A stretch of DNA of 55,341 bases from Caproicibacter fermentans (GTDB lineage: Bacteria > Bacillota > Clostridia > Oscillospirales > Acutalibacteraceae), in NCBI RefSeq assembly GCF_009746625.1, contig NZ_VWXL01000110.1:1-55341 (forward strand). The letters are read 5' to 3'. This document shows positions 33,633 through 40,548 of the stretch, in pieces; the first letter of the stretch is position 1, and each line of letters opens with the position of its first letter. The notes below the pieces were generated by a model that was not told the DNA's origin, made no database searches, and was given only the letters and a program-made list of their open reading frames with translations. The translations under genes were made by a program, and so were the position numbers.

Positions 33633-33685
33633 AAAGAATAAGAAACGGCCCCGGACAATTTGTCCGGGGCCGTTTCTTATTCTTT
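33633..33685. terminator. Bidirectional terminator with perfect 25-bp stem
   Basis: The arms at 33633-33657 and 33661-33685 are perfect inverted copies around a three-base loop, with a GC core (ACGGCCCCGGACA) and A/T ends that give T runs in both directions. It separates the convergent ChrA pair and lipoprotein gene and includes the lipoprotein stop codon. Confidence 0.9.
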
Positions 33686-34012
33686 TCGCGTAAACTCCTG
33701 GTCATCCAGGTAAAGGGTATTCCCGTCGACCCGGAAATCATAGGTTTCTTTCACGGTTTTGATCACGACTTTATACTGAATGGTGATCTGTGAACCCTCT
33801 ACGCTGTAAGTTCCCTGAAAGGAGCCGAGGTTCAGCGCCTCGATTTTCATCGTCCCGTCGGAATTGAAGCGGTATTCCGTCAGACCGTACGAATCTTTCC
33901 AGCGGCCCGTGAGGTTGTCCGGCTCCGAGGGCGGGGCGGGCTTGCATCCGGCCAAGGTTAAAAAAAATACCGTCAGCAAAATCGCTGAAATCACTCGCTT
34001 CAAAAGGATCAC
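33677..34012 (-). CDS. Small secreted lipoprotein with lipocalin-like/DUF5640 domain
   Basis: This 111-residue protein has a lipoprotein signal (RVISAILLTVFFLTLAGC, lipobox L-A-G-C) and a small beta domain (LTGRWKDSYGLTEYRFNSDG, GTYSVEGSQITIQYKV, NTLYLDDQEFTRKE). The pattern W-x-(n)-Y-x-F-x-(2)-D-G-T, then G-x-Y-x-(4)-I is common in small extracellular lipoproteins of Clostridia with calycin-like or DUF5640 folds. It would be anchored on the outer face of the membrane. The ribosome binding site is GGGGAGAGTG. Its function is unknown. Confidence 0.8.
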   Translation of the reverse strand: MILLKRVISAILLTVFFLTLAGCKPAPPSEPDNLTGRWKDSYGLTEYRFNSDGTMKIEALNLGSFQGTYSVEGSQITIQYKVVIKTVKETYDFRVDGNTLYLDDQEFTRKE

Positions 34013-34081
34013 TCTCCCCGTTATTCAGGAAAATGGTAGCATTCCCTTTTGCGTGGAACCTGTCATTTTCCGTCGTTTCAC

Positions 34082-34525
34082 TTATTTTTCAAAGCGCAGG
34101 CCGACCACCCGGCGGGGCAGGCCGGAAAGCAGTGCGATCTGCTCCTGCGTCAGGGGGTTGTAAGTCAGGCTCCATTCTTCAAAATTCGGGTCGATGAGCA
34201 GGCAGGCGGCGAAAAAGTCCGCTTCCCTTTCATAGCGGGGCGCGCACAGATTGGTCAGGTCGGCGATGACCTGCGCGTTCAGCCCCGGATGAAGAAGCAG
34301 ATGCCCCAGCTCGTGGGCGCAGCAGTAGCCGCTTTCCGTTTTGGAGAGAGTCTCTTTTAGTACAATAATCGGTTTTCCGGATTCGGTGCGAAAACAAAAA
34401 CCACGGACCTGCTCCGGCAGGTCCAGCCTCTGAACCTGGACCCCCATGCGGTCGCACAGGCAAAACGGAGAATTGCTCTGAAAACGCGCGGTAATCCGGT
34501 GCGCCAGCTTCTCGATTTCGTTCAT
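34082..34525 (-). CDS. ImmA/IrrE family metallopeptidase
   Basis: This 147-residue zinc peptidase starts MNEIEKLAHRITARFQSNS at ATG 34525, after GGGAGGTAAAG; the long open frame upstream only overlaps the repressor gene. The zinc motif HELGHLLLHP is near residue 80, and the second acidic ligand probably lies in READFFAACLL (the E in EREAD). Enzymes of this family cleave the XRE repressor encoded next to them, as ImmA does for ImmR in ICEBs1. The gene follows the XRE gene by 17 bases on the same strand, giving the standard repressor-protease pair. Confidence 0.88.
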   Translation of the reverse strand: MNEIEKLAHRITARFQSNSPFCLCDRMGVQVQRLDLPEQVRGFCFRTESGKPIIVLKETLSKTESGYCCAHELGHLLLHPGLNAQVIADLTNLCAPRYEREADFFAACLLIDPNFEEWSLTYNPLTQEQIALLSGLPRRVVGLRFEK

Positions 34526-34542
34526 CTTTACCTCCCGGAACC

Positions 34543-34893
34543 CTATTTCTTCGGAGAAGACAGGGCGGCGGCGACCCGGATGGCGTTCGCCAGCTTTTCG
34601 CGGTCGCCGGGGCTGATCGGCGCACCGTTGAACATCAGCCCCGGCTGGTGTTCCAGCGTGCGCGCGAAACTGTCGATGACATCCCCAACGTCGCTGGGGC
34701 GCTCCGTTTCCAACAGCTCGTCCGTGCTGCATTCCAGTACGGACGCAAGGCGCGCCAGCGCCGTGCTGTCCGGCACGCGCCGCCCCTGTTCATACATGCC
34801 GACGGCCGACGGAGAGACACCCAGGCGAGCGGCAAGCTCTTTCTGCGTCATCCCGCGCTCACAGCGCAGCTGTCTGATTTTATCGTTCAGCAT
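34543..34893 (-). CDS. XRE family repressor (ImmR-like)
   Basis: This 116-residue DNA-binding protein starts MLNDKIRQLRCERGMTQKELAARLGVSPS at ATG 34893, with GAGGG eight bases upstream. The helix-turn-helix covers about residues 5-58 (MTQKELAARLGVSPSAVGMYEQGRR). The C-terminal half (DVIDSFARTLEHQPGLMFNGAPISPGDREKL) probably dimerises and may hold the cleavage site for the neighbouring ImmA-type protease. Its promoter contains a palindrome inside the spacer, and a related palindrome lies in the leader of the divergent operon, pointing to autoregulation and control of both directions. Confidence 0.88.
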   Translation of the reverse strand: MLNDKIRQLRCERGMTQKELAARLGVSPSAVGMYEQGRRVPDSTALARLASVLECSTDELLETERPSDVGDVIDSFARTLEHQPGLMFNGAPISPGDREKLANAIRVAAALSSPKK

Positions 34894-34919
34894 TTCAAAC
34901 ACCCTCTGCGGTTTTCTTC

Positions 34920-34948
34920 ATTTTATCACACATATCGTGTTGTTTCAA
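34920..34948 (-). promoter_or_regulatory. XRE promoter with palindromic operator in the spacer
   Basis: On the minus strand TTGAAA (34943-34948) and TAAAAT (34920-34925) are 17 bases apart. The spacer holds ACACGATATGTGT (34928-34940), with arms ACAC and GTGT. A repressor bound there would block RNA polymerase. The sequence resembles the palindrome at 35112-35128. Confidence 0.7.
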
Positions 34949-35006
34949 GAGATCTTTTGCCACCAAAAGGATGAGTCCCAAATTTGACCCTTAACTTTTA
35001 AAATAA

Positions 35007-35018
35007 GAACATGTGTTC
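35007..35018. promoter_or_regulatory. LexA-type SOS box
   Basis: GAACATGTGTTC fits the Gram-positive LexA box GAACN4GTTC; the 14-base context AGAACATGTGTTCT has inverted six-base arms. It lies nine bases before the -35 of the 35142 operon and about 60 bases upstream of the XRE promoter, a position where LexA could affect either. Confidence 0.6.
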
Positions 35019-35027
35019 TAAAAAGTC

Positions 35028-35056
35028 TTGAAATGATTCTGGTAAGATGCTATTCT
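35028..35056 (+). promoter_or_regulatory. Promoter of the small protein/sigma-like operon
   Basis: TTGAAA and TATTCT are 17 bases apart. The predicted start near 35063 gives a leader of about 80 bases that contains the palindrome at 35112-35128. Confidence 0.65.
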
Positions 35057-35111
35057 AAAGTAAGCAGCGGGCCGAAACGGTTTTCGTTCGGTGCAGCTCT
35101 GTACAAAGCAG

Positions 35112-35128
35112 CTACACGAAACGTGTAG
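35112..35128. promoter_or_regulatory. Palindrome in the leader of the sigma-like operon
   Basis: CTACACGAAACGTGTAG has perfect seven-base arms and a three-base centre. It shares ACACG...GTGT with the XRE-promoter palindrome, so it is a likely second binding site of the XRE repressor. As RNA it would form a hairpin just before the ribosome binding site at 35131. Confidence 0.6.
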
Positions 35129-35141
35129 AGAAAGGAAGTAT

Positions 35142-35345
35142 ATGGACTATTGCAAATGGGGGATGGAGTATCTGCGGCAGGCGCAGAAGCTGAAAGAACA
35201 TTTAAAGCCCTTGCGCAGGCGGCTGAAAAACACCTCCGGGGAGGACTATGTTCTGCTCTGCCGGCGCGTTTCAATGCTCAATGAGATGTACCTGGAGCTT
35301 TGGCGCACGGGCAGGGATCTTCTGGAAAGGGGAGACGGAGAATGA
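35142..35345 (+). CDS. Small helical protein of unknown function, coupled to sigma-like gene
   Basis: This 67-residue protein starts MDYCKWGMEYLRQAQKLKEH at ATG 35142, with AAAGGAAG upstream. It is basic and predicted wholly helical (LKPLRRRLKNTSGEDYVLLCRRVSMLNEMY), without a known motif. Its stop overlaps the next start (ATGA at 35342-35345), so the two products are made together, perhaps as a sigma factor with a small partner. Small basic proteins before region-4 regulators are seen in phage-like control regions. Its exact function is unknown. Confidence 0.65.
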   Translation: MDYCKWGMEYLRQAQKLKEHLKPLRRRLKNTSGEDYVLLCRRVSMLNEMYLELWRTGRDLLERGDGE

Positions 35346-35743
35346 AGCGAGGTTCCAATTTAAGCCTTGATTTGTTTGGGGACAGGCTGGATTTGAGCCA
35401 AAAGGGCTCTGACGACGGCGGCCGGCACAAGCGGATGCTCCGCACCATGATGCTTGCGGCGCAGGGGGAATTGACCGCCCGGCAGATGGAGTGCGTGCGC
35501 CTGTGTTACGAGGAGGGGAAAGGCGTGAGTGAAATTGCGGAAGAATTGGAGCTTTCTCCCTCCACGGTGTCCCGCCACCTGAAGAAGGCGCGCCTTCGCC
35601 TGAAAAAAATCCTGCAGTACTGCTATCCTTCGCTGAAAGGAGACCGCCCGTCCGCGCCAAAAGCCCAAAACGGGCGGAAAACGGCGGTCAGTCAGCCTCC
35701 GCGCGCGCAAGCCCGGACAGAAGGCGGTCGAAATCTTCGCTGA
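35342..35743 (+). CDS. Sigma-70 region 4-like HTH protein
   Basis: This 133-residue protein starts MKRGSNLSLDLFGDRLDLSQKG at ATG 35342. Residues 35-90 are a sigma region 4-type helix-turn-helix (LTARQMECVRLCYEEGKGVSEIAEELELSPSTVSRHLKKARLRLKKIL). Regions 1-3 are missing, so it cannot be a full sigma factor; it may act like the phage regulators (for example Xpf of PBSX) that carry mainly region 4. The C-terminus is basic and unstructured. The last 56 bases overlap the convergent methyltransferase gene. The operon's promoter lies beside a LexA-like box and behind a palindrome shared with the XRE repressor. Confidence 0.75.
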   Translation: MKRGSNLSLDLFGDRLDLSQKGSDDGGRHKRMLRTMMLAAQGELTARQMECVRLCYEEGKGVSEIAEELELSPSTVSRHLKKARLRLKKILQYCYPSLKGDRPSAPKAQNGRKTAVSQPPRAQARTEGGRNLR

Positions 35744-36617
35744 ATTTTTTCAGCCGGATCGGCCTTCCTTCCCGGTTGCAGAAACAGTGTCCGCTTCTGC
35801 CGGTCGCGCGGAGACTCCCGGTTGAAAGGTCCGTGATGCGGTAGTCGATGGTCATCCGGACTCCCTGATAGGCGGAGACCCGGACGGAAATGCGAACCGT
35901 ATCGCCGAATCGCACCGGGCTTTTATACCGGCAGGAGACCTCCGTCACGGGGATCATCAGGCCGTCGTCCTCCAGCTTTTTGTAGCCCCAGCCGATCTGT
36001 TCCAGAAAATCGATGCGGGCTTCCTCCATCCACCGGATAGTATTGGAATGGTGGATGATTCCCATTTTGTCCGTTTCGTAATAATTCGCTTTGCGCAGGT
36101 AGGTCGCGGGGGCGGGCAGCGAATCTGTTTTCTCAAGGGTCAGCAGGCGCTTTTTGATTTCCAGTCCCGCGGCGTAGCCGACGAGGGAGCCGTCCGCCCC
36201 GACCACGCGATGGCACGGAATCAGGATTGCGATCGGATTTTTATTGTTTGCCATACCCACGGCGCGGGATGCTTTCGGGCTCCCGATCTGCTCCGCGATT
36301 TGACGGTAACTGCGGGTTTCCCCGTAAGGGATGGTTTGCAGGGCGTCCCAGACGCGTTTTTGAAAGGCGGTTCCCTCCGGCGCGACGGGCAGGTCGAACG
36401 CGGTCCTTTTTCCGGAGAGATATTCTCCGATTTCCTCGGCGGCTCGGTCGGTCAGCTCCGAGCGGCGAAGCTCCGCGGGATCCAACGCGCCGAAATGGAC
36501 CGTGGTAATCGCGTCTCCGTCGGACGCGACGGTGATTTTTCCGATCTGTGTCTCGTAAATACAGCAGGCTTTCCCCGATTCGACCGGCGCGGCCTTCTTT
36601 TTTTCACTTTCCGGCAT
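35688..36617 (-). CDS. O6-alkylguanine DNA methyltransferase fused to hotdog acyl-CoA thioesterase
   Basis: This 309-residue protein joins two enzymes. Residues 20-165 are an Ogt-type methyltransferase that repairs O6-alkylguanine: the acceptor cysteine is in IPCHRVVG near 134, and RVWDALQTIPYGETRSYRQIAEQIG and SRAVGMANNKNP form the DNA-binding part. Residues 175-305 are a YbgC/4-hydroxybenzoyl-CoA-type thioesterase, with YYETDKMGIIHHSNTIRWME holding the catalytic Asp, followed by RFGDTVRISVRVSAYQGVR. No stop or start signal separates the two halves. ATG 36617 is used because GGAGAGG lies seven to eight bases upstream; the GTG at 36626 touches that site. It converges with the sigma-like gene. 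The metabolic sense of joining DNA repair to a thioesterase is unclear. Confidence 0.85.
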   Translation of the reverse strand: MPESEKKKAAPVESGKACCIYETQIGKITVASDGDAITTVHFGALDPAELRRSELTDRAAEEIGEYLSGKRTAFDLPVAPEGTAFQKRVWDALQTIPYGETRSYRQIAEQIGSPKASRAVGMANNKNPIAILIPCHRVVGADGSLVGYAAGLEIKKRLLTLEKTDSLPAPATYLRKANYYETDKMGIIHHSNTIRWMEEARIDFLEQIGWGYKKLEDDGLMIPVTEVSCRYKSPVRFGDTVRISVRVSAYQGVRMTIDYRITDLSTGSLRATGRSGHCFCNREGRPIRLKKFSEDFDRLLSGLARAEAD

Positions 36618-36695
36618 TTTTGTCACCTCTCCCTGAAAAATTTATCTTTTCCCCAGTATAGCAGAAAACAGGACGATTGGAAACCGCCGCGGCGT

Positions 36696-36730
36696 GCAAA
36701 AGCGGGGCCGCTGCGAAAGCAGCGGCCCCG
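36696..36730 (-). terminator. Terminator of the ribose-type ABC operon
   Basis: CGGGGCCGCTGC and GCAGCGGCCCCG form a perfect 12-bp stem with a GAAA loop, followed on the minus strand by CTTTTGC. It lies 21 bases after the binding-protein stop. Confidence 0.7.
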
Positions 36731-36751
36731 AACCAAATGGGGAGAAACCTT

Positions 36752-37741
36752 TTAGCTGATTTTATCTTTTGTCAGAACGGAAACGCCGGTATCCACATCT
36801 TTGTTTTCAATCGTCTGGCCGGAAAGAATGGACACCGCCGCTTTCATGCCTTCATAACCCATGACTTCCGGATTCTGCGCCATGGTGCAGAGCAGGGAAC
36901 CATCCTTGATCAGCGAATAAATGGAGTCGGATTTATCAAATCCAACGCCGACCAGGTCGCTTTTGCCGGAGCCTTTGATCGCGTTGCCTACGCCGACGGT
37001 GCAGCCTTCGTTGGCGCCGAAGAGCCCGACCGCGCCCTGCGTGATGTAGTTGTCCGCGATGTCCTGCGATTTCGCCGCGTCGCCCTCGCTGTACTGGGTT
37101 GCGAGAAGCTCATACCCTTTGCCGTCAAAGGCGGAACGGAATCCTTTTTCACGCGCGACGGTGGAAGCGGTGGCGGAGTTTACGTTCACAACACCGATTT
37201 TGCCGCTCGTTTTACCGGCTTTCTGAAGTGCTTCAAGCATTTGCTCGCCGGCCTGTTTGCCTGCCGCCTCATTGTTCGTCGCAAAGGTGGCTTCGCCCTC
37301 TGTCTTCGCGGCGGAATCTACGTAGATGATTTTGATTCCCTTGGATTTTGCGTCCTCCAGAGCGGAGGTGATGGCATCCGGGCCGTTGGCCGCAATCAGG
37401 ATTGCGTCGGCGTTGTCGGCAATCGCGGTGTTGACGCGTTCAATCTGCTGTGCGTCGTCCTTTTTGTCGGGAGCCAGCCACTTGTAGTCGACATTGTTGA
37501 GCTCCGCGACTGCTTTTTTGCACCCCTTATCGACCGAAACCCAGTGCTGGTCGATGCTGTCCATGGTGATCAGAATTACTTTGTGGTTTTTTTCACCCGC
37601 GGCCTGGCTTGATGCGGCCCCCGCGGAAGAACCCGATTCGCCGCCCGCGGCAGAAGCGGACTGCGACCCCTGGCTGCAGCCGGCTGCAGCGCCGAGAATC
37701 ATGACTGAGGATAAGAAAGCTGCCAACAGTTTCTTTTTCAT
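36752..37741 (-). CDS. Sugar ABC transporter substrate-binding lipoprotein (RbsB type)
   Basis: This 329-residue periplasmic-binding-protein-type lipoprotein has a signal peptide with lipobox (LGAAAGC, Cys near residue 22) and a Ser/Ala/Gly-rich linker to about residue 50. The type I binding fold follows (VILITMDSIDQHWVSVDKGCKKAV, ADAILIAANGPDAITSALEDAKSKG, IIYVDSAA, VGLFGANEGCTVGVGNAIKG). Members bind ribose, galactose, inositol or other sugars; the ligand is not predictable by eye. It is the last gene of the minus-strand operon, 46 bases after the permease, with GGGAGG before ATG 37741. Confidence 0.9.
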   Translation of the reverse strand: MKKKLLAAFLSSVMILGAAAGCSQGSQSASAAGGESGSSAGAASSQAAGEKNHKVILITMDSIDQHWVSVDKGCKKAVAELNNVDYKWLAPDKKDDAQQIERVNTAIADNADAILIAANGPDAITSALEDAKSKGIKIIYVDSAAKTEGEATFATNNEAAGKQAGEQMLEALQKAGKTSGKIGVVNVNSATASTVAREKGFRSAFDGKGYELLATQYSEGDAAKSQDIADNYITQGAVGLFGANEGCTVGVGNAIKGSGKSDLVGVGFDKSDSIYSLIKDGSLLCTMAQNPEVMGYEGMKAAVSILSGQTIENKDVDTGVSVLTKDKIS

Positions 37742-37787
37742 ACAATAAAACCTCCCTGTTTTTATGATTTAAAGCGGTTGCTTTAAA

Positions 37788-38822
37788 TTATTTGGCCGAA
37801 CCGACCTGAACGGGTAAAACGCGCTTTGCCTTTTTGCGGGGCTTGTTTTTGCGGATGACCACGTCGAGCAGGACGGAGATTACGACGATTGTGCCGATGA
37901 CAATGTTGCGGATTGCGACGGGCGCGCCGGCAAACTGGAGTCCGTTCTGAAGCACGCCCCAGATGGAAGCGCCGACCACGGTGCCGACCAGCAGACCCTC
38001 GCCGCCGAAGGTGGAAATCCCGCCGATGGCCGCGGCCGCGACTGCGTACATTTCATACATGTTGCCGGCGTCCATGGTTCCCATCCCCGCGATGGCACAG
38101 GTGATCAGGCCGACCACGCACGCGCAGAAGGCGCTGACAACGTAAACAATGACGGTTGTATTCACCGAATTGACGCCGGAGAGCTTTGCGGCTTCCATAT
38201 TGCTGCCGATGGCGTAAATATGACGGCCGGTTCTGGTTTTACCAAGGAGAAAGTCAAAGGCAAGAAACAGAATCACCGCAATCCAGATGGTGTTGTACAG
38301 CCCCAGGGTCTTTCCGTAGTAAAACAGGTTCCGGAATCCCTGCGCCGAGTCGCCGATCGCGTCCGTGTTATAATTGTTGTTGACAATCTGGGCGACCCCT
38401 CTCGCGATGGTCATGGTGCCCAGCGTTGCAATGAACGGCGGTACCTTGCACTTTGCGACCAGAGTGCCGTTTAAAACCCCGACTCCCAGACAGATCAGGA
38501 TGGTAATCATCGTCGCGGCAAAGGGAGCAACCCCTTTTGTCATCAGCGTTGCGGAGATCATGCAGCTCATGCCGACCACCGAACCGATGGAAAGGTCGAT
38601 GTTTCCCGTAATCAGCACATAGGCCTGCCCGATGCCGATAATCAGAATCGGGGCGATCTGCCGGAGCAGGTTGCCGACGTTGCGCTCGGAATAAAAGGAA
38701 GAGCTCAGCATGCTGAAGACGATGCAGAGAACGATCAGGCCGGCGGTTACGGTGACGACCTGACCGACCCCCCGAATGGACATAAACCGTTTCCAGGCGT
38801 TTTGCCTGTCTTTTGTTTCCAT
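37788..38822 (-). CDS. Sugar ABC transporter permease (RbsC type)
   Basis: This 344-residue inner-membrane permease of the ribose/xylose branch has about nine to ten membrane helices, among them VVTVTAGLIVLCIVFSML, NIDLSIGSVVGMSCMIS and VAAAAIGGISTFGGEGLLVG. The segment AAAAIGGISTFGGEGLLVGT is the family's ATPase-coupling region. The C-terminal tail is basic (RKNKPRKKAKR). It pairs as a homodimer with the two-domain ATPase encoded 31 bases upstream. ATG 38822 has only a weak site (GGGGGC), suggesting coupling to the ATPase gene. Confidence 0.9.
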   Translation of the reverse strand: METKDRQNAWKRFMSIRGVGQVVTVTAGLIVLCIVFSMLSSSFYSERNVGNLLRQIAPILIIGIGQAYVLITGNIDLSIGSVVGMSCMISATLMTKGVAPFAATMITILICLGVGVLNGTLVAKCKVPPFIATLGTMTIARGVAQIVNNNYNTDAIGDSAQGFRNLFYYGKTLGLYNTIWIAVILFLAFDFLLGKTRTGRHIYAIGSNMEAAKLSGVNSVNTTVIVYVVSAFCACVVGLITCAIAGMGTMDAGNMYEMYAVAAAAIGGISTFGGEGLLVGTVVGASIWGVLQNGLQFAGAPVAIRNIVIGTIVVISVLLDVVIRKNKPRKKAKRVLPVQVGSAK

Positions 38823-38853
38823 ATTCTAATGCCCCCGTATCAATAGTTTGCAG

Positions 38854-40371
38854 TCAGATTGCTTCCGGAAGACCGGATTTCGTGTCAAACGTGGTTGCGT
38901 ATTTCAGGATTAGATCCTGGGAGGCTTCGCCAATCTCCATTTCTCCGGTGATTTTTCCGTCGCACATGACGAGAATCCGGTCGCTGATTCCGAGAATCTC
39001 CGGCATTTCGGAGGAAACGAACAACACCCCGATGCCCTGCTTTTTCAATTCGTTCATCAAATTATAAATCTCTACCTTGGCCGCCACGTCGATTCCCCTG
39101 GTCGGCTCGTCGAACATCACGACTCTGGAGTTCCGGGCGAGCCATTTCGCCACAACCACCTTCTGCTGGTTGCCGCCGGAGAGCGTCGCCACATTCACGG
39201 TGGAGGACGGAAGCTTGATATTGAGGTCCTGAATGGATTTTTCCGACAGCTTTTTTTCTTTTTTCCGGTCGATGACGCCGAACCGGTTGCTGAGCATGTC
39301 AAGGTTCGGCAGAGAAATATTGCTCTGTACGCTGAGCTTGATGCAGAGGCCGTCTTTTCGGCGGTCCTCCGGGACCAGCATAATACCCCCGCGGATTGCG
39401 TCGATGGGGCGGCGGATGACAACTTCCCGTCCGTCCAGAAGAATCTGCCCCGAGTCCTTCGGGTCCGCCCCAAAGATCGCGCGGGTGGTTTCCGTTCTGC
39501 CTGCTCCGAGAAGCCCCGCAATGCCGACGATTTCGCCCGCGAACAGATCAAAGTTGATGTCCCGCACCATTTTTCCGGCGTTCAGGTTTCTGACTTCCAG
39601 GATTTTTTCTCCGCGCGGGCAGGAAATCCGCGGGAATTTTTCCGTGATTTCACGGCCGACCATATTGGCGATGATTTCGTCCATGGTGGTATCCGCGAAA
39701 TTCATGGAGGCGATGTAGCGGCCGTCCCGCATAATCTGCACACGGTCGGCGATATTCTGCAGTTCTTCCAGCCGGTGCGAGATATAGACAATGCCGCACC
39801 CGTCGCCTTTCAGCCTGCGAATGATCTGGAACAGCTCGTCGATTTCGCTCATGGTGAGCGCGCTGGTCGGCTCATCCATAATCAGGATCCGGGCGTCCGT
39901 CGACAGGGCCTTTGCAATTTCAACCATCTGCTGTTTGGAGACCGCCAGATTTCCCACTGCTTCGGCGGGGTCGATATCCAGATTCAGCCGGGCGAGAATT
40001 TCCGCGGCGCGCCGGTTCATGTCCTTTCGCTGAAGAACGCCGCAGCGGGACTCTTCCCGGCCGAGAAAGATGTTTTCCGCCACGGAAAGATGCCTGCACA
40101 GGTTCATCTCCTGATGAATAATCGCGATGCCCAGCTCCTGCGCTTTCTTTGGATTCAGGTCTTCGACGGTTTTGCCGAACAGCCTGATTTCGCCCTCATC
40201 CTTTTGATAGACGCCGCTTAAAACATTCATCAGGGTTGATTTGCCGGCCCCGTTTTCGCCAAGCAGAGCTAAAACTTCCCCGGACTTCAGCCGGAACGAC
40301 ACGTCGTCCAGCGCCTTTACGCCGGGGAAGCTTTTGCAGATGCGGTCCATCTCAACCAGGTACTCCCCCAC
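38854..40371 (-). CDS. Sugar ABC transporter ATPase, two-domain (RbsA/MglA type)
   Basis: This 505-residue ATPase drives sugar uptake. Domain 1 has Walker A GENGAGKSTLMNVLSG, signature VSKQQMVEIAKAL and Walker B ILIMDEPTSAL. Domain 2 has the degenerate P-loop GLLGAGRTETTR, signature LSGGNQQKVVVAKWLA and VVMFDEPTRGID, all as in active RbsA-type proteins. Start: GTG 40371 lies ten bases after AAAGGAGA; GTG 40380 is only one base from that site and is less likely. The gene follows a 170-base gap containing an extended -10 promoter and two direct repeats, so it can be transcribed separately from the regulators upstream. Confidence 0.9.
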   Translation of the reverse strand: MGEYLVEMDRICKSFPGVKALDDVSFRLKSGEVLALLGENGAGKSTLMNVLSGVYQKDEGEIRLFGKTVEDLNPKKAQELGIAIIHQEMNLCRHLSVAENIFLGREESRCGVLQRKDMNRRAAEILARLNLDIDPAEAVGNLAVSKQQMVEIAKALSTDARILIMDEPTSALTMSEIDELFQIIRRLKGDGCGIVYISHRLEELQNIADRVQIMRDGRYIASMNFADTTMDEIIANMVGREITEKFPRISCPRGEKILEVRNLNAGKMVRDINFDLFAGEIVGIAGLLGAGRTETTRAIFGADPKDSGQILLDGREVVIRRPIDAIRGGIMLVPEDRRKDGLCIKLSVQSNISLPNLDMLSNRFGVIDRKKEKKLSEKSIQDLNIKLPSSTVNVATLSGGNQQKVVVAKWLARNSRVVMFDEPTRGIDVAAKVEIYNLMNELKKQGIGVLFVSSEMPEILGISDRILVMCDGKITGEMEIGEASQDLILKYATTFDTKSGLPEAI

Positions 40372-40415
40372 GAAGCTCACTCTCCTTTTCCATTGCGTCC
40401 GTCTTAACCGTTTTC

Positions 40416-40424
40416 AGTATAGCA
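40416..40424 (-). promoter_or_regulatory. Extended -10 promoter of the ribose-type transporter operon
   Basis: On the minus strand TGCTATACT is an extended -10 element 45 bases before GTG 40371. The -35 position (TTACCG at 17 bases) is poor, as expected for an activator-dependent promoter. Confidence 0.6.
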
Positions 40425-40469
40425 GGATTACCTTTTCGCGGTAAGGGGAGCGCCTTTCGATTTAAGGGG

Positions 40470-40490
40470 GGTATTTTTCGGTATTTTTGA
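40470..40490. promoter_or_regulatory. Two direct repeats upstream of the transporter promoter
   Basis: The 10-base units GTATTTTTCG and GTATTTTTGA follow each other directly, so the same face of the helix is repeated each turn. They lie about 60-80 bases upstream of the predicted start, where AraC-type activators such as the response regulator encoded in this locus often bind. Confidence 0.5.
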
Positions 40491-40548
40491 TGTTTCCAAA
40501 CATAATTATTGAACTGATGATAAAAAATATAGACAAATTAACCACGAA

